The translations under genes and the position numbers were made by a program. A stretch of DNA of 64,000 nt, from assembly GCA_951804985.1 (NCBI GenBank), contig OX638133.1, positions 28,178,963-28,242,962 of the forward strand, in the 5' to 3' direction. The notes below the pieces were generated by a model. That model ran no database searches and had not been told where the DNA came from. It saw only the letters and a list, made by a program, of their open reading frames with translations. The DNA is from Dryomyza anilis (taxonomy: Eukaryota; Arthropoda; Insecta; Diptera; Dryomyzidae). Of this stretch, positions 46,085-56,633 are shown in pieces. Positions within the stretch are counted from its first letter, which is position 1, and each line of letters opens with the position of its first letter.

Positions 46085-47074
46085 AATATTAAATATATAT
46101 AAATAAAATCATTTGCAAAACTTTTTTACAAAACGAAAGGGAAGATTTCCATTTCAAGAAAGTAGAAGAGATGGAAAAATGTAATAATTTTGATATATCA
46201 ATACATCAGCCTGAACAATTTAACGAAAAATTGCATTTAAAGTATTTGAAAATTAGTTTTTTGTAGTGTTGCATTATTTTTATAAGAAGAGGCTGAAACG
46301 AACCCAAATTTCGATTGCAATATTCTTAGAAAAAATTAAGTATGAAGTCAAAATCAGTACATTTGATGCATGAGATGTTCAAAAGAAATAATTCCAAACA
46401 AAAATGTATTTTATGCGTTGCACAGTTTAACTGAATGTGTGCCTTAAATTTCAGCTGGTCTTTTCTTTATTGATCGACGAAATGTGTGCCATTGCGGCGC
46501 TAATGCAACCCGCCATAAACTGGCCATAAATACTGGCCAAAACCAGTACAAATACAATCACGCAATGCAGCTGCATTTGTGTGTATGTGTGTATGTGCCT
46601 TTGTGCTGAGTAACGTTTTGAGAAAAACGCATTCAGCACATTCACCAAATAGCGTCGCCGCATGAGCGAAAACGCTAAATTGAAGCAGTGCTTTCTATGC
46701 GGGCAATTAGCAGAAATGCACCAACGCACTAAAACATACACAACACACAGTTAAACTGAAAATTCCAACACATTAAAATATAAAAAAGGCATGCATGACG
46801 TGGTAGGCAGTATGCCGCAACATACTTTAATTAAGTCCTAAAATTATATACAAAATGTTAAAAAATAAAATTTAAAATAGAAAAATTCTGCATATTTTCA
46901 TGGTTAAAAAACCGCTAATTAATGTCGAAAATAAAAGAAAGCACAGAAATTTAATTAACAAAAACTACAAAGAAACAAAACACATTTGCGCTGTGGCACT
47001 ATATGGCGTATACGAGTTGCATTGAAAGGAACGAATTAGAAAAGCACGCAGTAGAAATTCTAAAAGCGTTGCAT
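46085..47074. other. Non-repetitive DNA, no gene
   Basis: A minus-strand frame of 96 codons at 46451-46741 has a hydrophobic stretch but no recognisable family. The rest is AT-rich. Confidence 0.4.
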
Positions 47075-49440
47075 TTATTCTTCTCTTCAAAGGCAGTGAC
47101 CGAGAAAGAGCAATAAAACAGATGAGTGTAAAAGTGATGGATGTAACGAGTGCACATCATAGTGTAGAAGTTTGTAGAAACATCTAGAATCCGACAAATG
47201 AGAATAAAAGGAATGTTAGAACAATACGAAATGTAGTGTAGTTAGAAAGAGACGAAAGTACAATCAGCTTACTGTAGTAGTGAAAGAGAAAGTGATAGAT
47301 GATCAGTGCAATAAAACACATGAGTGTGAATGAAATGGAAATAACGTGAATAGACGTTTGTGGAAACTTCTAGAATCCTGCTATGCATTGCATATGAGAC
47401 TAACAGAAATGACAAATAATATAAATGCATCTATAAATAGAATAGAAAGAAGAATCCGTCATCGACAAATTTGAATAAAAGAAATGTTAGGAACAATACG
47501 AAATCTAGTGTAGTTAGAAAGAGACGAAAGTACAATCACCTTACAGTAGTAGTGAAAGAGAAAGTGATAGATGATCAGTGCAATAAAACACATGAGTGTG
47601 AATGAAATGGAAATAACGTGAATAGACGTTTCTGGAAACTTCTAGAATCCTGCTATGCGTTGCATATGAGACTAACACAAATGACAAATAATATAAATGC
47701 ATCTATAAATAGAATAGAAAGAGACGGAAGTACATTCAGCATACTGTAAGTGAACAAGAAAGTGATGAATGATCAGTGCATTAGCATAAATGAAATGGAT
47801 GATCAGTGCATAAAATACATAAGTGTAACGAAATGGAAATAATGTAAATAAACGTTTGTGGAATCTTCTAGGCGTTTGTGGAAATTTCTAGAATCCGACT
47901 ATGCATTGCATATGAGACTAACAGAAATGCAGATATCGTACGAATAATACAAATTCATCTTTAATTAGTATAGAAATTGACGGAAGTACATTTAGCACAC
48001 TGTAGTAGTGAACGAGAAAGTGATGGATAATCGGTGCGTTATCATGAATAAAATGAATGATCAGTGCAATAAAACACATGCGTACTTTGTAAAATACATG
48101 AGTGTGAAAGAAATGGAAATAACGTGAGTAGACGTTTGTGGAAACTTCTAGAATCCGACTATGCATTGCATATGAGGCTAACTAAAATGAATGTATTTTA
48201 AGAATAATATAAATTTACTTTTTATACCCTACACCTATGAGGTACAGGGTATATTAACTTTGTGCATATATTGTAACGCCCCTTAGGAGGCGTGTCCGGT
48301 ATGGAAAAGTATATATATTCTTGATCAGCATCACTACCCGAGTCCGTTTAGCCATGTCCGTCTGTCTGTCTGTCCGTCTTGCTGTCTTGCTGTCTTGCTG
48401 TCCGAATACAGAATAACTTGAGAAATACTGATCAGAATGCGATGAAATTTCGTCTCAATATATTTTAGCCAAAAGTAGGAACTGAGTTTGAAAATGAGCG
48501 AAATCGGTCAACGGACACGCCCACCTCCCATACAAGTCACTTTTATATAACTCTTTCGAAACTAATAACTCGAAAAGTATTCAAGGTACAGTTATAAATT
48601 TTAAAACGTATTGTTAGAATTCACCTAAAAATATGTGGTCCAAAAATGGGCGTGATCCGCCTACTTTTTTTTTTTCATTATTTCCCGGGTTTTCATAGTG
48701 GAAATTTGATCCGTAAATTATTAAAATTAAATCTATGAAATATTAGCCTTTCAAAATTTTAAATATAGGCGTGGTCCGCCCAATTATATTTTTCAATTTT
48801 TTTTTTAGTTTTTTTTATACTTTTTATAAATTTTTTAATTTATGGGGATATAAGACGTAAATTTCTGATATATGAATAATATTCTGAGGGTGGGGAGGTT
48901 CAGCATAATTAAAAAATTAAAATTAAGGTATACAATTAAATATTCCTCATTAATATCTCCACCAAAGGTGTAGGGTATTCCATAGTCGGGCCCGACCGAC
49001 TATAAAAATCCGCCCATGTGACCGAACTTACCCATGTGACCTAACTTTCCCAACTCGTTATTAGTATAAAAAAAGAGTAGAAGTACATCCGCACACTGTA
49101 GTAGTGAACGAAAAAGTGATAGATGATCGGTGCGTTATCATGAATGAAATAGATAATCAGTGCTATAAAGCACATGAGTAGTTTGTAAAAAACATGAGTG
49201 TGAAAGAAATGGAAATAACATAAATAGACGTTTGTGAAAATTACTAGAACCGGCTATGCGTTGAAAATGAAATTAAACGAAATGGAAATATCTTACGAGT
49301 AATATAAATTCATCTGTAAATAGTATAGGAAGAGAAGGAAGTTTATTCAGTGCACAGGGCAGTGAAAAAGAAATATATGAATGATCAGTACGTGAGCAAG
49401 TATTAAATGATGATCAGTGCAATAAAAGACTTGACTTGAC
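47075..49440 (+). repeat. LTR-derived tandem array, units of about 205-272 bp
   Basis: Landmarks AGAAAGAGACG(A/G)AAGTACA or their variants occur at about 47243, 47515, 47716, 47975, 49068 and 49328. Each unit also has GATGATCAGTGCAATAAAAC, ACATGAGTGTGAATGAAATG and AAACTTCTAGAATCC. These match, in order, U3 of the solo LTR (GAGACGGAAGATCATTCAGC, then CAGCGCATTAAAACACATGA, then GTGCGAATGAGATG). The LTR ends and TATA block are absent, so only U3-like sequence was amplified. An unrelated inverted-repeat element splits the array at 48.2-49.05 kb. Confidence 0.75.
48214..49057. mobile_element. Inverted-repeat-ended element inserted in the LTR-derived array
   Basis: ATACCCTACACCT near the left end (about 48223) is the exact reverse of AGGTGTAGGGTAT near the right (about 48965). 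After the left end come GGTACAGGGTATATT, AAGTATATATATTCTTGATC and CGAGTCCGTTTAGCCATGTC with CTGTCTGTC runs, a texture common to dispersed dipteran non-coding repeats. The right end adds GTCGGGCCCGACCGAC, a small palindrome. The surrounding unit is interrupted between ATAAATTTA and ATTAGTATA. There is no coding frame. Confidence 0.65.
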
Positions 49441-49444
49441 TTGA

Positions 49445-49665
49445 CCTCCAGACAACATTTTTGGGAGATTCGAGTAAAGTTACAAATATTTTTTCGACAT
49501 ATTTCAAACAAACAAAGGCGAAGTTTATATCACAAGCCGTCTATGTGCCCATTCCCAAAATATGCCGTGCATCTTCCATTAAAATTACACACATTTTTAC
49601 AACCTGCTGAAAACCTTCCAAAATATTTCATTTATCTGTGTGTTTGCCGAAAATAAACCCACTAT
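49445..49665 (-). mobile_element. P-family element, inverted copy
   Basis: CCAGACAACATTTTTGGGAG, then TTTCGACATATTTCAAACA, ATATCACAAGCCGTCTATGT and TTTATCTGTGTGTTTGCC, in the reverse orientation of the 44.7-kb array. The far end is truncated. Confidence 0.75.
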
Positions 49666-49779
49666 ATTCCAGAAAAAAAAACAACAAGTCTAGAAGTTTA
49701 TGGAAACTTACAGAATTCGGTTATGAGCTGCAGATTAGAGTAAAAGGGATTCAACAATTCAGACATTTTCTAGAATACG

Positions 49780-50145
49780 GTTTAGGAATATTAAAATTCC
49801 TAAAATCATAAATGCATTCTTATTATACCCCTAGGAGTATAATAAGTATTTCATATAATTTAAATATATTAAAAAAATTAAAATTTTTATATAAAGTGAC
49901 ATTTAAAGCAATACGAGTTTATTGTTAAAAGTAAAACGTGTTTATAATATTTATAAAATAAACAAATAAAAGCGTATGTCATAAGCATTTAAATACTATA
50001 AAAATGATTTATATGCGCTGAATATTAATGAGCATTAAAAATCATTAAAAGCACACTGTGCTACATGACGTATGAGTGCCATTTGTATAATAATAGAATA
50101 ACTTGAAAGGGTTTGAAGCAAACTGAAGCAAAGCATATACTCTCA
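49780..50145. repeat. Left arm of a 2.1-kb inverted repeat
   Basis: CATAAATGCATTCTTATTAT, AATAAGTATTTCATATAAT, TGTCATAAGCATTTAAATAC, GCATTAAAAATCATTAAAAG and ATGACGTATGAGTGCCATTT pair, in reverse order, with 51.57-51.91 kb. The arms are about 330-360 bp with indels. Confidence 0.75.
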
Positions 50146-50524
50146 CATTTATTGCTTTGCTGTCAAACGGAAGCAAGAGTTTGAGTACATTACAGAGTTC
50201 TGCATTAAAAGAAAGTATCTTTTGTATATATTTCAGAGGAATACTTCAAAAAAATACAAAGCAATTTGTTTTTACGAATCAATGCTGTAACATTTGAAAG
50301 GGTTTGCTTTTAAAATGCTTCGCATATTTACATTTTCGATCTTTGCTCTTTATTGAAATGCTTTTTTACTCTTTCGGAGTCAATCGTTTTGTCATTGACT
50401 ACGCATGCTACTTATGAAACGGTACTCAAGCATGTGGATAATGTGCGCGAACTCAGTTAAAAAATTTTGAAACTAAATCAGTTGAAAAATATAATAAACC
50501 GCACGAAAAGGACAAAATATGTAC

Positions 50525-50646
50525 AGAAAAGCATTTAGAAAACAAAGAGCAATAGTTTTGTATTTGAAGCAGCATTTAAACCGCAAAGAACGAGATCTTT
50601 AGTATCAAGACAGCATTAAAAAAAGCAAAGAGCAAGAGTTATAGAA
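50525..50646 (-). repeat. Outlying inverted copies of the 41-bp repeat
   Basis: About three units in reverse of the array at 53.27 kb: AAACAAAGAGCAATAGTTTT, CGCAAAGAACGAGATCTTTA and AAAGCAAAGAGCAAGAGTTA. The last is interrupted by the SINE at 50647 and resumes at 50968 (AATTCCTCGAGCAATTTAAA). Confidence 0.65.
50634..50646. repeat. Target site duplication of SINE, left
   Basis: AAGAGTTATAGAA, identical to 50955-50967. Confidence 0.95.
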
Positions 50647-50954
50647 GCCGCGGTAGCTCAGTGGTTAGTGCGTTGGACTGCGAGCCGAAAGGTCCCCGGT
50701 TCAAGCCTGGATTGGGGCTAACAACATCTTTTCATAGAAACAATTTTCTATACCGCGCTACCTCTCGTCAGTAAATGGCAAACCTACGAGAGCAAAACCA
50801 TTGCCTATGAAAAAGCTCTCACCCGCCGTTCGGATTCGGCAATAAACTGTAGGTCCCACCACTTTGAGTACAAATAAACACGCAGAGCTCAAAATGGTGA
50901 AAGAGCTCGGCCGAAGTTCTATACAGGACTGTAGCGCCAAACTATTATTATTAT
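50647..50954 (+). mobile_element. tRNA-derived SINE, complete copy 2 (308 bp)
   Basis: The tRNA-like head starts GCCGCGGTAGCTCAGTGG, with A-box-like GGTAGCTCAGTGGTTAGTGC and B-box-like CCCGGTTCAAGCCTGG. The anticodon-loop position reads like CTGCGAG, but the stem is mispaired, so it is not a working tRNA. The unrelated body ends GCGCCAAACTATTATTATTA. A perfect 13-bp target duplication flanks it, showing a retroposed insertion by target-primed reverse transcription. The partner LINE is not in this window. It is very similar to the copy at 19681, so activity was fairly recent. Confidence 0.95.
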
Positions 50955-50967
50955 AAGAGTTATAGAA
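50955..50967. repeat. Target site duplication of SINE, right
   Basis: AAGAGTTATAGAA, identical to the left copy. Confidence 0.95.
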
Positions 50968-51169
50968 TTCCTCGAGCAATTTAAAATCCTTTTAGAATGT
51001 ACATAGCGTCACTGTCATGCCAAAGGGGCGAATGTGTATTTTAAAAAATGTTAGGAAATAAAATTTTAAAGTTTGAAGTGCTTTAAAAATTACTAAAAAA
51101 AAATATTCTTCAATTTTTTTTATTATTTTGGTTTATTCATCTATTACTATAACGTATATAAAACATTTT

Positions 51170-51560
51170 TGGATTTGGCCAACATAAATTGTTTGTTTTT
51201 AAAGCACCTATCGATTCACATCATTATTTTAAAATATTTCGCCAAACATTACTTTGCCATTTGTTATTTTCAGGAAAAAATGTTTGGCAAAATATTTTTA
51301 GATAATGATGCCAATCGATAGGTGCTAAAAACAAATAATTAATGCCTTTACATCAATATTTTATCTTGCACCAATGAAGCGTTATAGCAAAAAAACGAAA
51401 AGATTCGCCCTTTTGGTAAGACAAGATTTTAAATTTTTTCCAATTTCTTCATTTTTTTGCTGTAACTCTTTATTAGTGTAAGATAAAATAGTAGTGTAAA
51501 GGCATTAATTGTTTGTTTTTAAAGCACCTATCTATTGGCATCATTATTTAAACATATTTA
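51170..51560. mobile_element. Q-family foldback element, copy 2
   Basis: The palindromic core TTGTTTGTTTTTAAAGCACC...GGTGCTAAAAACAAATAATT spans 51187-51340. On the right it runs through AGATTCGCCCTTTTGGTAAG. A further inverted arm (GTGTAAGATAAAATAGTAGT then TTGTTTGTTTTTAAAGCACC) continues to 51560, so the copy is a partial duplication of itself. It matches the copy at 8.55 kb. Confidence 0.75.
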
Positions 51561-51572
51561 GCTTCGCTTCAG

Positions 51573-51905
51573 TTTCTTTCCAAACCTTGTCGCGTAATTT
51601 TTTTATTATTATTATACAAATGGCACTCATACGTCATGTAGCACGGCGTGCTTTTAATGATTTTTAATGCTAATTAATATTCAGCGCATATAAATCATTT
51701 GTATAGCATTTAAATGCTTATGACATACGCTTTTATTTGTTTATTTTATAAATAGGACGTTTTACTGATAACAACAAGTTCGTCTTGCTTTAACTGTCGT
51801 TTTATATAATAATTTTAATTTTTTAAAATATTCATTAATGATATGAAATACTTATAATTCTCTTAGAGGCATTAAATATGCATTTTTGATTTTAGAAATA
51901 ATAAT
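51573..51905. repeat. Right arm of a 2.1-kb inverted repeat
   Basis: AAATGGCACTCATACGTCAT, TTTTAATGATTTTTAATGCT, GTATAGCATTTAAATGCTTA and ATGATATGAAATACTTATAA are inverse matches of 49.78-50.15 kb. The arm boundary on this side is near 51905. Confidence 0.75.
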
Positions 51906-53264
51906 CTATTTTGATTTCAACATTTTAATCTGTTATAAAATAATGAAAAACCTTTTTCTTTTCACATCAGTAATTCGTGCATCTAACGAAAGCAAATTAT
52001 TCTCGTCTGTGAACATTCTCGACCGAAAATCTTAAATTCTTTAGGAAATATAATAAATGGTATGATTTAACAATACATTCTCCAAATGAAAAAGAATGCA
52101 TAATAATGAAAATAATTAAGTTCTCTTGAATTAAAATATCCTACCTACTGGAAATGAACATTTAATAAAAATATTATTCATACGTCATGTAGTATCACAG
52201 TTTGAACATTCAACTTTGATGATTTTTTATTCGCCGGGTATGCAACAAATACCTATAGTTTAAATCTATAACTAATCTACTCTGTATTAAGCTTGATTTT
52301 CTATTTTGCTTTAAGCGCATTTTTGCAATGCCGCTGCTGTGGTGCGTCCAGTATCTGCCAGCACCGTATGCAGCACTTATTTTTTCTGTTGCATTAGCAG
52401 CCTGTCAGTGCCGAGCATTTGCGTGGCCACCATTGAACAGAGCAACCGCAGCTGCTGCAACACACAAAGAAACACACGAACACATACTAATACATATGCA
52501 GACACACACACCTACACCGACACCGCCACACACACATACACATACACATACAGGAAAATAACTTTAAAACATTTGCATTCTTTTCAGGCGTTCAACTGTG
52601 CGCATAGCAGCTGAGGTGACATTTTTTTTGTTGTCGCTTTTGCTGCTGTTACTGTTTTGTGGTTGCTGTTGTTGCAGTTGAGTAAAATAAAACAACAAAA
52701 AAAACACACACAACTTAATCCTTTTTTTATTGGCTTTGATATTTGCCTTTGTCTTGTGTTTGACAAGGGCTTTGTGACTTCCATCAAAATGTCAACCTCA
52801 AGCATTGACCGCAGCAAATGGAATTTCTGCATTTCACAAAGCGAACAGTGCGCTTTCTCTCTCACAGGGATGCAGCATGTATTGCATGTATTTTGCATAA
52901 ATACGGAATTTTAAAATGTTATTTTTTTTATTAAGTTTTTGCAATTTTAAATAGTTCATTAAATTTGTTTTCAGTGAGGGTAAAAGATATTTATTAGCTA
53001 GCAGTATCTTGAAAAATACATTTAAGTTTTTAGTCTGATTTTTTTTCATCCATTTCAAATATTTAAAATTTTGTATAAAGTTATGTTTTGGAGAACACGT
53101 AGTTTTAATCATTCAAGTTTGAATAGAGAATTTCATGAGAGAAGAATTTTCTCAAAATAATAGTAATATTTTTTAAATTAAGAAATTCTATATACATATC
53201 CGAAGTTATAGAGCAAAGTTCTTGTATATTTTTCATTTCGTACCGAATTACAGTGTTTAAGTTT
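51906..53264. other. Mixed single-copy DNA with CA and CTG tracts
   Basis: ACACACACATACACATACAC at about 52530 and GTTGCTGTTGTTGCAGTTG at about 52660. Overlapping frames of 77-104 codons on both strands have no domain and are probably incidental. Confidence 0.45.
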
Positions 53265-55680
53265 CTCTAGCAAATCCAAAACCCTTGCTCTTTGCTTTCT
53301 AAATTCTATCTCAATTTCAAAACGGCCGCTCTTTGTTTTTTAAATGTTCTCTCGAATCCAAAACTCTCGCTGTTTGCTGTTTAAATGGTGCGTCAATTTC
53401 AAAACACTTGATCTTTGCTGTTTCGATTTTCAAAAACTTTTGCTCTTTATTTTTCAAATGCTGTCTTGATTCCAAAACTCTTAGTCTTTGTTTTTTTAAA
53501 TGCTGTCTGGATGCTGAAACTATTGTTTTTTACATTTTAACTGCTGCGCCAATTACAAAACTCTTACTCTTTGATTTTTAAATACTGTCTCGATTCGAAA
53601 ACTCTCGCCCTTTGCTATTTAAATGTTGTCACAATTCCAAAATGCACACTCTTTTTTTAAATGCTGCTTGGATTCCAAAACTTTTGCTCTTTGCTTTTAA
53701 ATATTGCTTCGATTCCAAAAATTTGTCTCTCTAGATTTTTTAAATGCTGTCTCAATTTCAAAACCCTCGCTCTTCGCTTTTCAAATGCTGCTTTGATTCG
53801 AAAATGTTCACTCTTTACTTTTTAAATGCTGTCTCGATTCCAAAACTCTCGCATCTTGTTTTTAAAATTCTAATTGGATTCTAAAACTCTCGTTCTTTGC
53901 ATTTTAAATGCTGTCTCAATTCGAAAAGTCTTGCTCTTTGCTTTTGAAATGCTGCTTTAATTCGAAAACTTTCGCTTATTACTTTTTAAATGCAGTCTCG
54001 ATTCTAAAACTCTCGCGCTTTGCTTTTCCAGTACTGTCTCGACTGCAAAAATTCTCACTCTTTGCTTTTTAAATGCGATTTCGATTGGTAAACTTTCACT
54101 ATTTGCTGTTAAATGTTGTTTCGATTCCAAAACTTTCACTCTTTACTTTTCAAATGCTGAATTGATTCCAAAATACTTGCTCTTCGATAAAAGGTGCGTC
54201 GATTCCAAAACTCTCGTTCTTTGAATTTAAAGTGCTGCTTTGATTACAGCATTTTCGCTCTTTAATTTTAAATTCCGTCTATATTCTAAAACTCTCGCTC
54301 TTTGCATTTTAAATGCTGCCTCGATTCGAAAACTCTCGCTCTTTGCTTTTGAAATGTTGCTTTGATTCAAAAACTTTTGCTCCTTACTTTTTAAATGCTG
54401 TCTCTATTCTAAACCTCTCGGATCTCATTTTAAAAATGCTTTTTGAAATCTAAAACTCTCTATCTTTTCTTTTTAAATGCTGAAATTGTCAAAACTCACA
54501 CTCTTTTTTTTAAATACTGTCTCAATTTTAAAACTCTCGCTCTTTGCTTTTCCAATTCTGTCTCGACTGCAAAACTCTCACTCTTTACTTTTCAAATGCG
54601 ATTTCGATTCCAAAACTTTCGCTCTTTTCCTTTCATATGCTGATCTGCTTCCAAAACTCTCGCGCTTTGATTTTCAAGTGCTGTTTTGATTCCATAATTT
54701 TCGCTTGCTTTTAAATTAAGACCTAATTTCAAAACATTGGCTTCTTGCTTTTAACATGCTGTCTCGACTTCAAAACTCACGATATTTGCTGTGCAATGTT
54801 TGTTAAATGCTGTCTCGATTCCAAAACTCTCACTCTTTTCATTTTAAAAGCTGCTTCGATTCCAAAACTCTCGCTCTTTGCATTTCAAATGCTGCCTTAA
54901 TTTCAAATTCCTCGATTTTAACTTTTCAAAGGGTGCCTTAATTATAAAAATCTTGCTCTTTGCTAAAAGGTGCGGCGATTCCAAAACTCTCGCTCTTTGC
55001 CAAAAGGTGCGGCGATTTCAAAACTCTCACTCTTTGCATTTCAAATGCTGCTTTGTTTTTCATTCTTTGCTTTTCACATGCTGTCTCGATTCCAAAACGT
55101 TCATTCTTAGCTATTTAAATGCTGCTTCGATTTCAAAACTCTCGCTCTTTGCTTTTAAAAGGCTGCCTTGATTCCAAAACTCTAGCTCTTTGCTAAAATG
55201 TGCGTTGATTTAAAAATTCTTGCTCTTTGCTTTTCAAATGCTCCTTTGAATCCAAAATATTCGCTATTTGCTTTTCACATGCTGTCTCGATTTTAAAACT
55301 CTCGTTAATTGTTTTTTTAATGCAGTCTCGGTTTCAAAACTCTCACTTTTTGTTTTTTAAATGCTGCTTGGATTCCAAAACGTTTGCTTCTTACTTTTCA
55401 AATGTTTTCTTGCTTTTCAAATCCTGTCTCGATTGTAAAACTCTAGCTCGTTAATGTTTTTTGCAAAAAAAGCAGTATTTATTTTGGAAAACTCTTTCTC
55501 TTTGCTTTTCAGATGCTGGTTCGATTCTAAAACTTTGGCTATTTGCTTTTTAAACGTTGAGTCGATTTCAAAACTCTTGCTCTTTGCTTTTTTGTTGTCT
55601 CGATTCCAAAACTGTAGCTTTTTGCTTACGAGTTGCTGGATTTCTCGAACAATTCCAATGCTCTTGCTCTTTCTTGAGCA
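53265..55680. repeat. 41-bp satellite, about 58 copies, 2.4 kb
   Basis: The consensus unit reads AAATGCTGTCTCGATTCC, then AAAACTCTCGCTCTTTGC, then TTTTT. Units vary in length from about 33 to 44 bp and diverge by many substitutions. Variants such as GCTAAAAGGTGCGGCGATTC cluster around 54.96-55.01 and 55.19 kb. Cys/Leu/Ser-Lys-Thr-rich frames here come from the repeat. Inverted outliers are at 50.5 kb. Confidence 0.9.
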
Positions 55681-55766
55681 TGTAATCTGCGTATATGGTA
55701 TAAAAATCCAAAGAATCGATTTAAAATGATTTCAGAAATCTTCAGAAAACTGCAAATGGTTGTATA

Positions 55767-56633
55767 TCCTAAATGGAGAGAGGTCACACTTTGCATCTAT
55801 GTCCGTCAGTCTGCTTGTTCCAGCATCACGTCTAAACCGCTGAACCGATCTGACTGAAATTTTGCAAGAGGATACTATGGAGTTCGGAGGGTGACATAAT
55901 CTATATATGGGCGGGATTGGACAAGGCGGCGTGGCACCTCCCTTACAACCCAAACTTTCAAAACGATATAACTCGGCTACGAACATGAAACAAAAAATTC
56001 AAATACAAAAGCAAAACACAAAAGCAAAAACACAAAATCAAAAACACAAATACAAAAGTAAAAGCACAAAACAAAAGAAAAAACATAAAAACAAAAGTAA
56101 ACTAATAAAAAAAAAAAAACAAAGTAAAACAAAAAACAAAAGCAAATACACAAAAACAAAAAAAAAAAACAAAAAACACAAAATAAAAACAAAGCGCAAA
56201 AATAAAAGGAATAAGACAATTTAAAAACACAAATAAAAGTAAAAACATAAACAAAAGTAAAAACACAAACAAAATTAAAAATACAATAACAAAATCAAAA
56301 AACAATAACAAATTCAAAAGCAAAAATAAAATCATAAAACAAAAACACAGAAGCAAAATCAAAAAAAAAATTGAAAATCAAAAACGCTGAATTAAAAGCA
56401 AAAATACAAAAAAAAAAAAGAAAAGTCTCAATACAAAAGCAAAAACACAAAATAAAAACAAAAATAAAAATTAAAAGCAAAATGCATAAACAAAAACGGA
56501 AAAAACAAAAAAAAGGGGGAGAAAATAATAAAAAAATGGGATATAATATGAAAAGCTATGCTTAAAAAATGGGTTAAAAAACAAACAAAAAAAATAAAAA
56601 CCCCCGTTGCGCAGCCCGGGTACGAAATACTAG
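55767..56633 (+). mobile_element. Helitron-like element with A-rich interior (3' end clear, 5' end tentative)
   Basis: The 3' end has a GC-rich imperfect hairpin (CCCCGTTGCGCAGCCCGGG), TACGAAATA, and CTAG followed by T, as in Helitrons. The 5' half shares ACCGCTGAACCGAT, GGCGTGGCACCTCCC and ACAACCCAAA with the Helitron at 12.2 kb. The middle (55990-56590) is A-rich CAAAAACACAAAA-type low complexity, like the tract at 26-29 kb. The start is placed at an A-TC at 55766-55768 only because it fits the target rule. No Rep/helicase gene. Confidence 0.65.

Noticed and set aside
53265..55680. CRISPR-like array, because of regular 41-bp periodicity
   Set aside because: There are no constant repeats separated by unique spacers; the whole unit varies. 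No cas genes, and the context is a eukaryotic genome.
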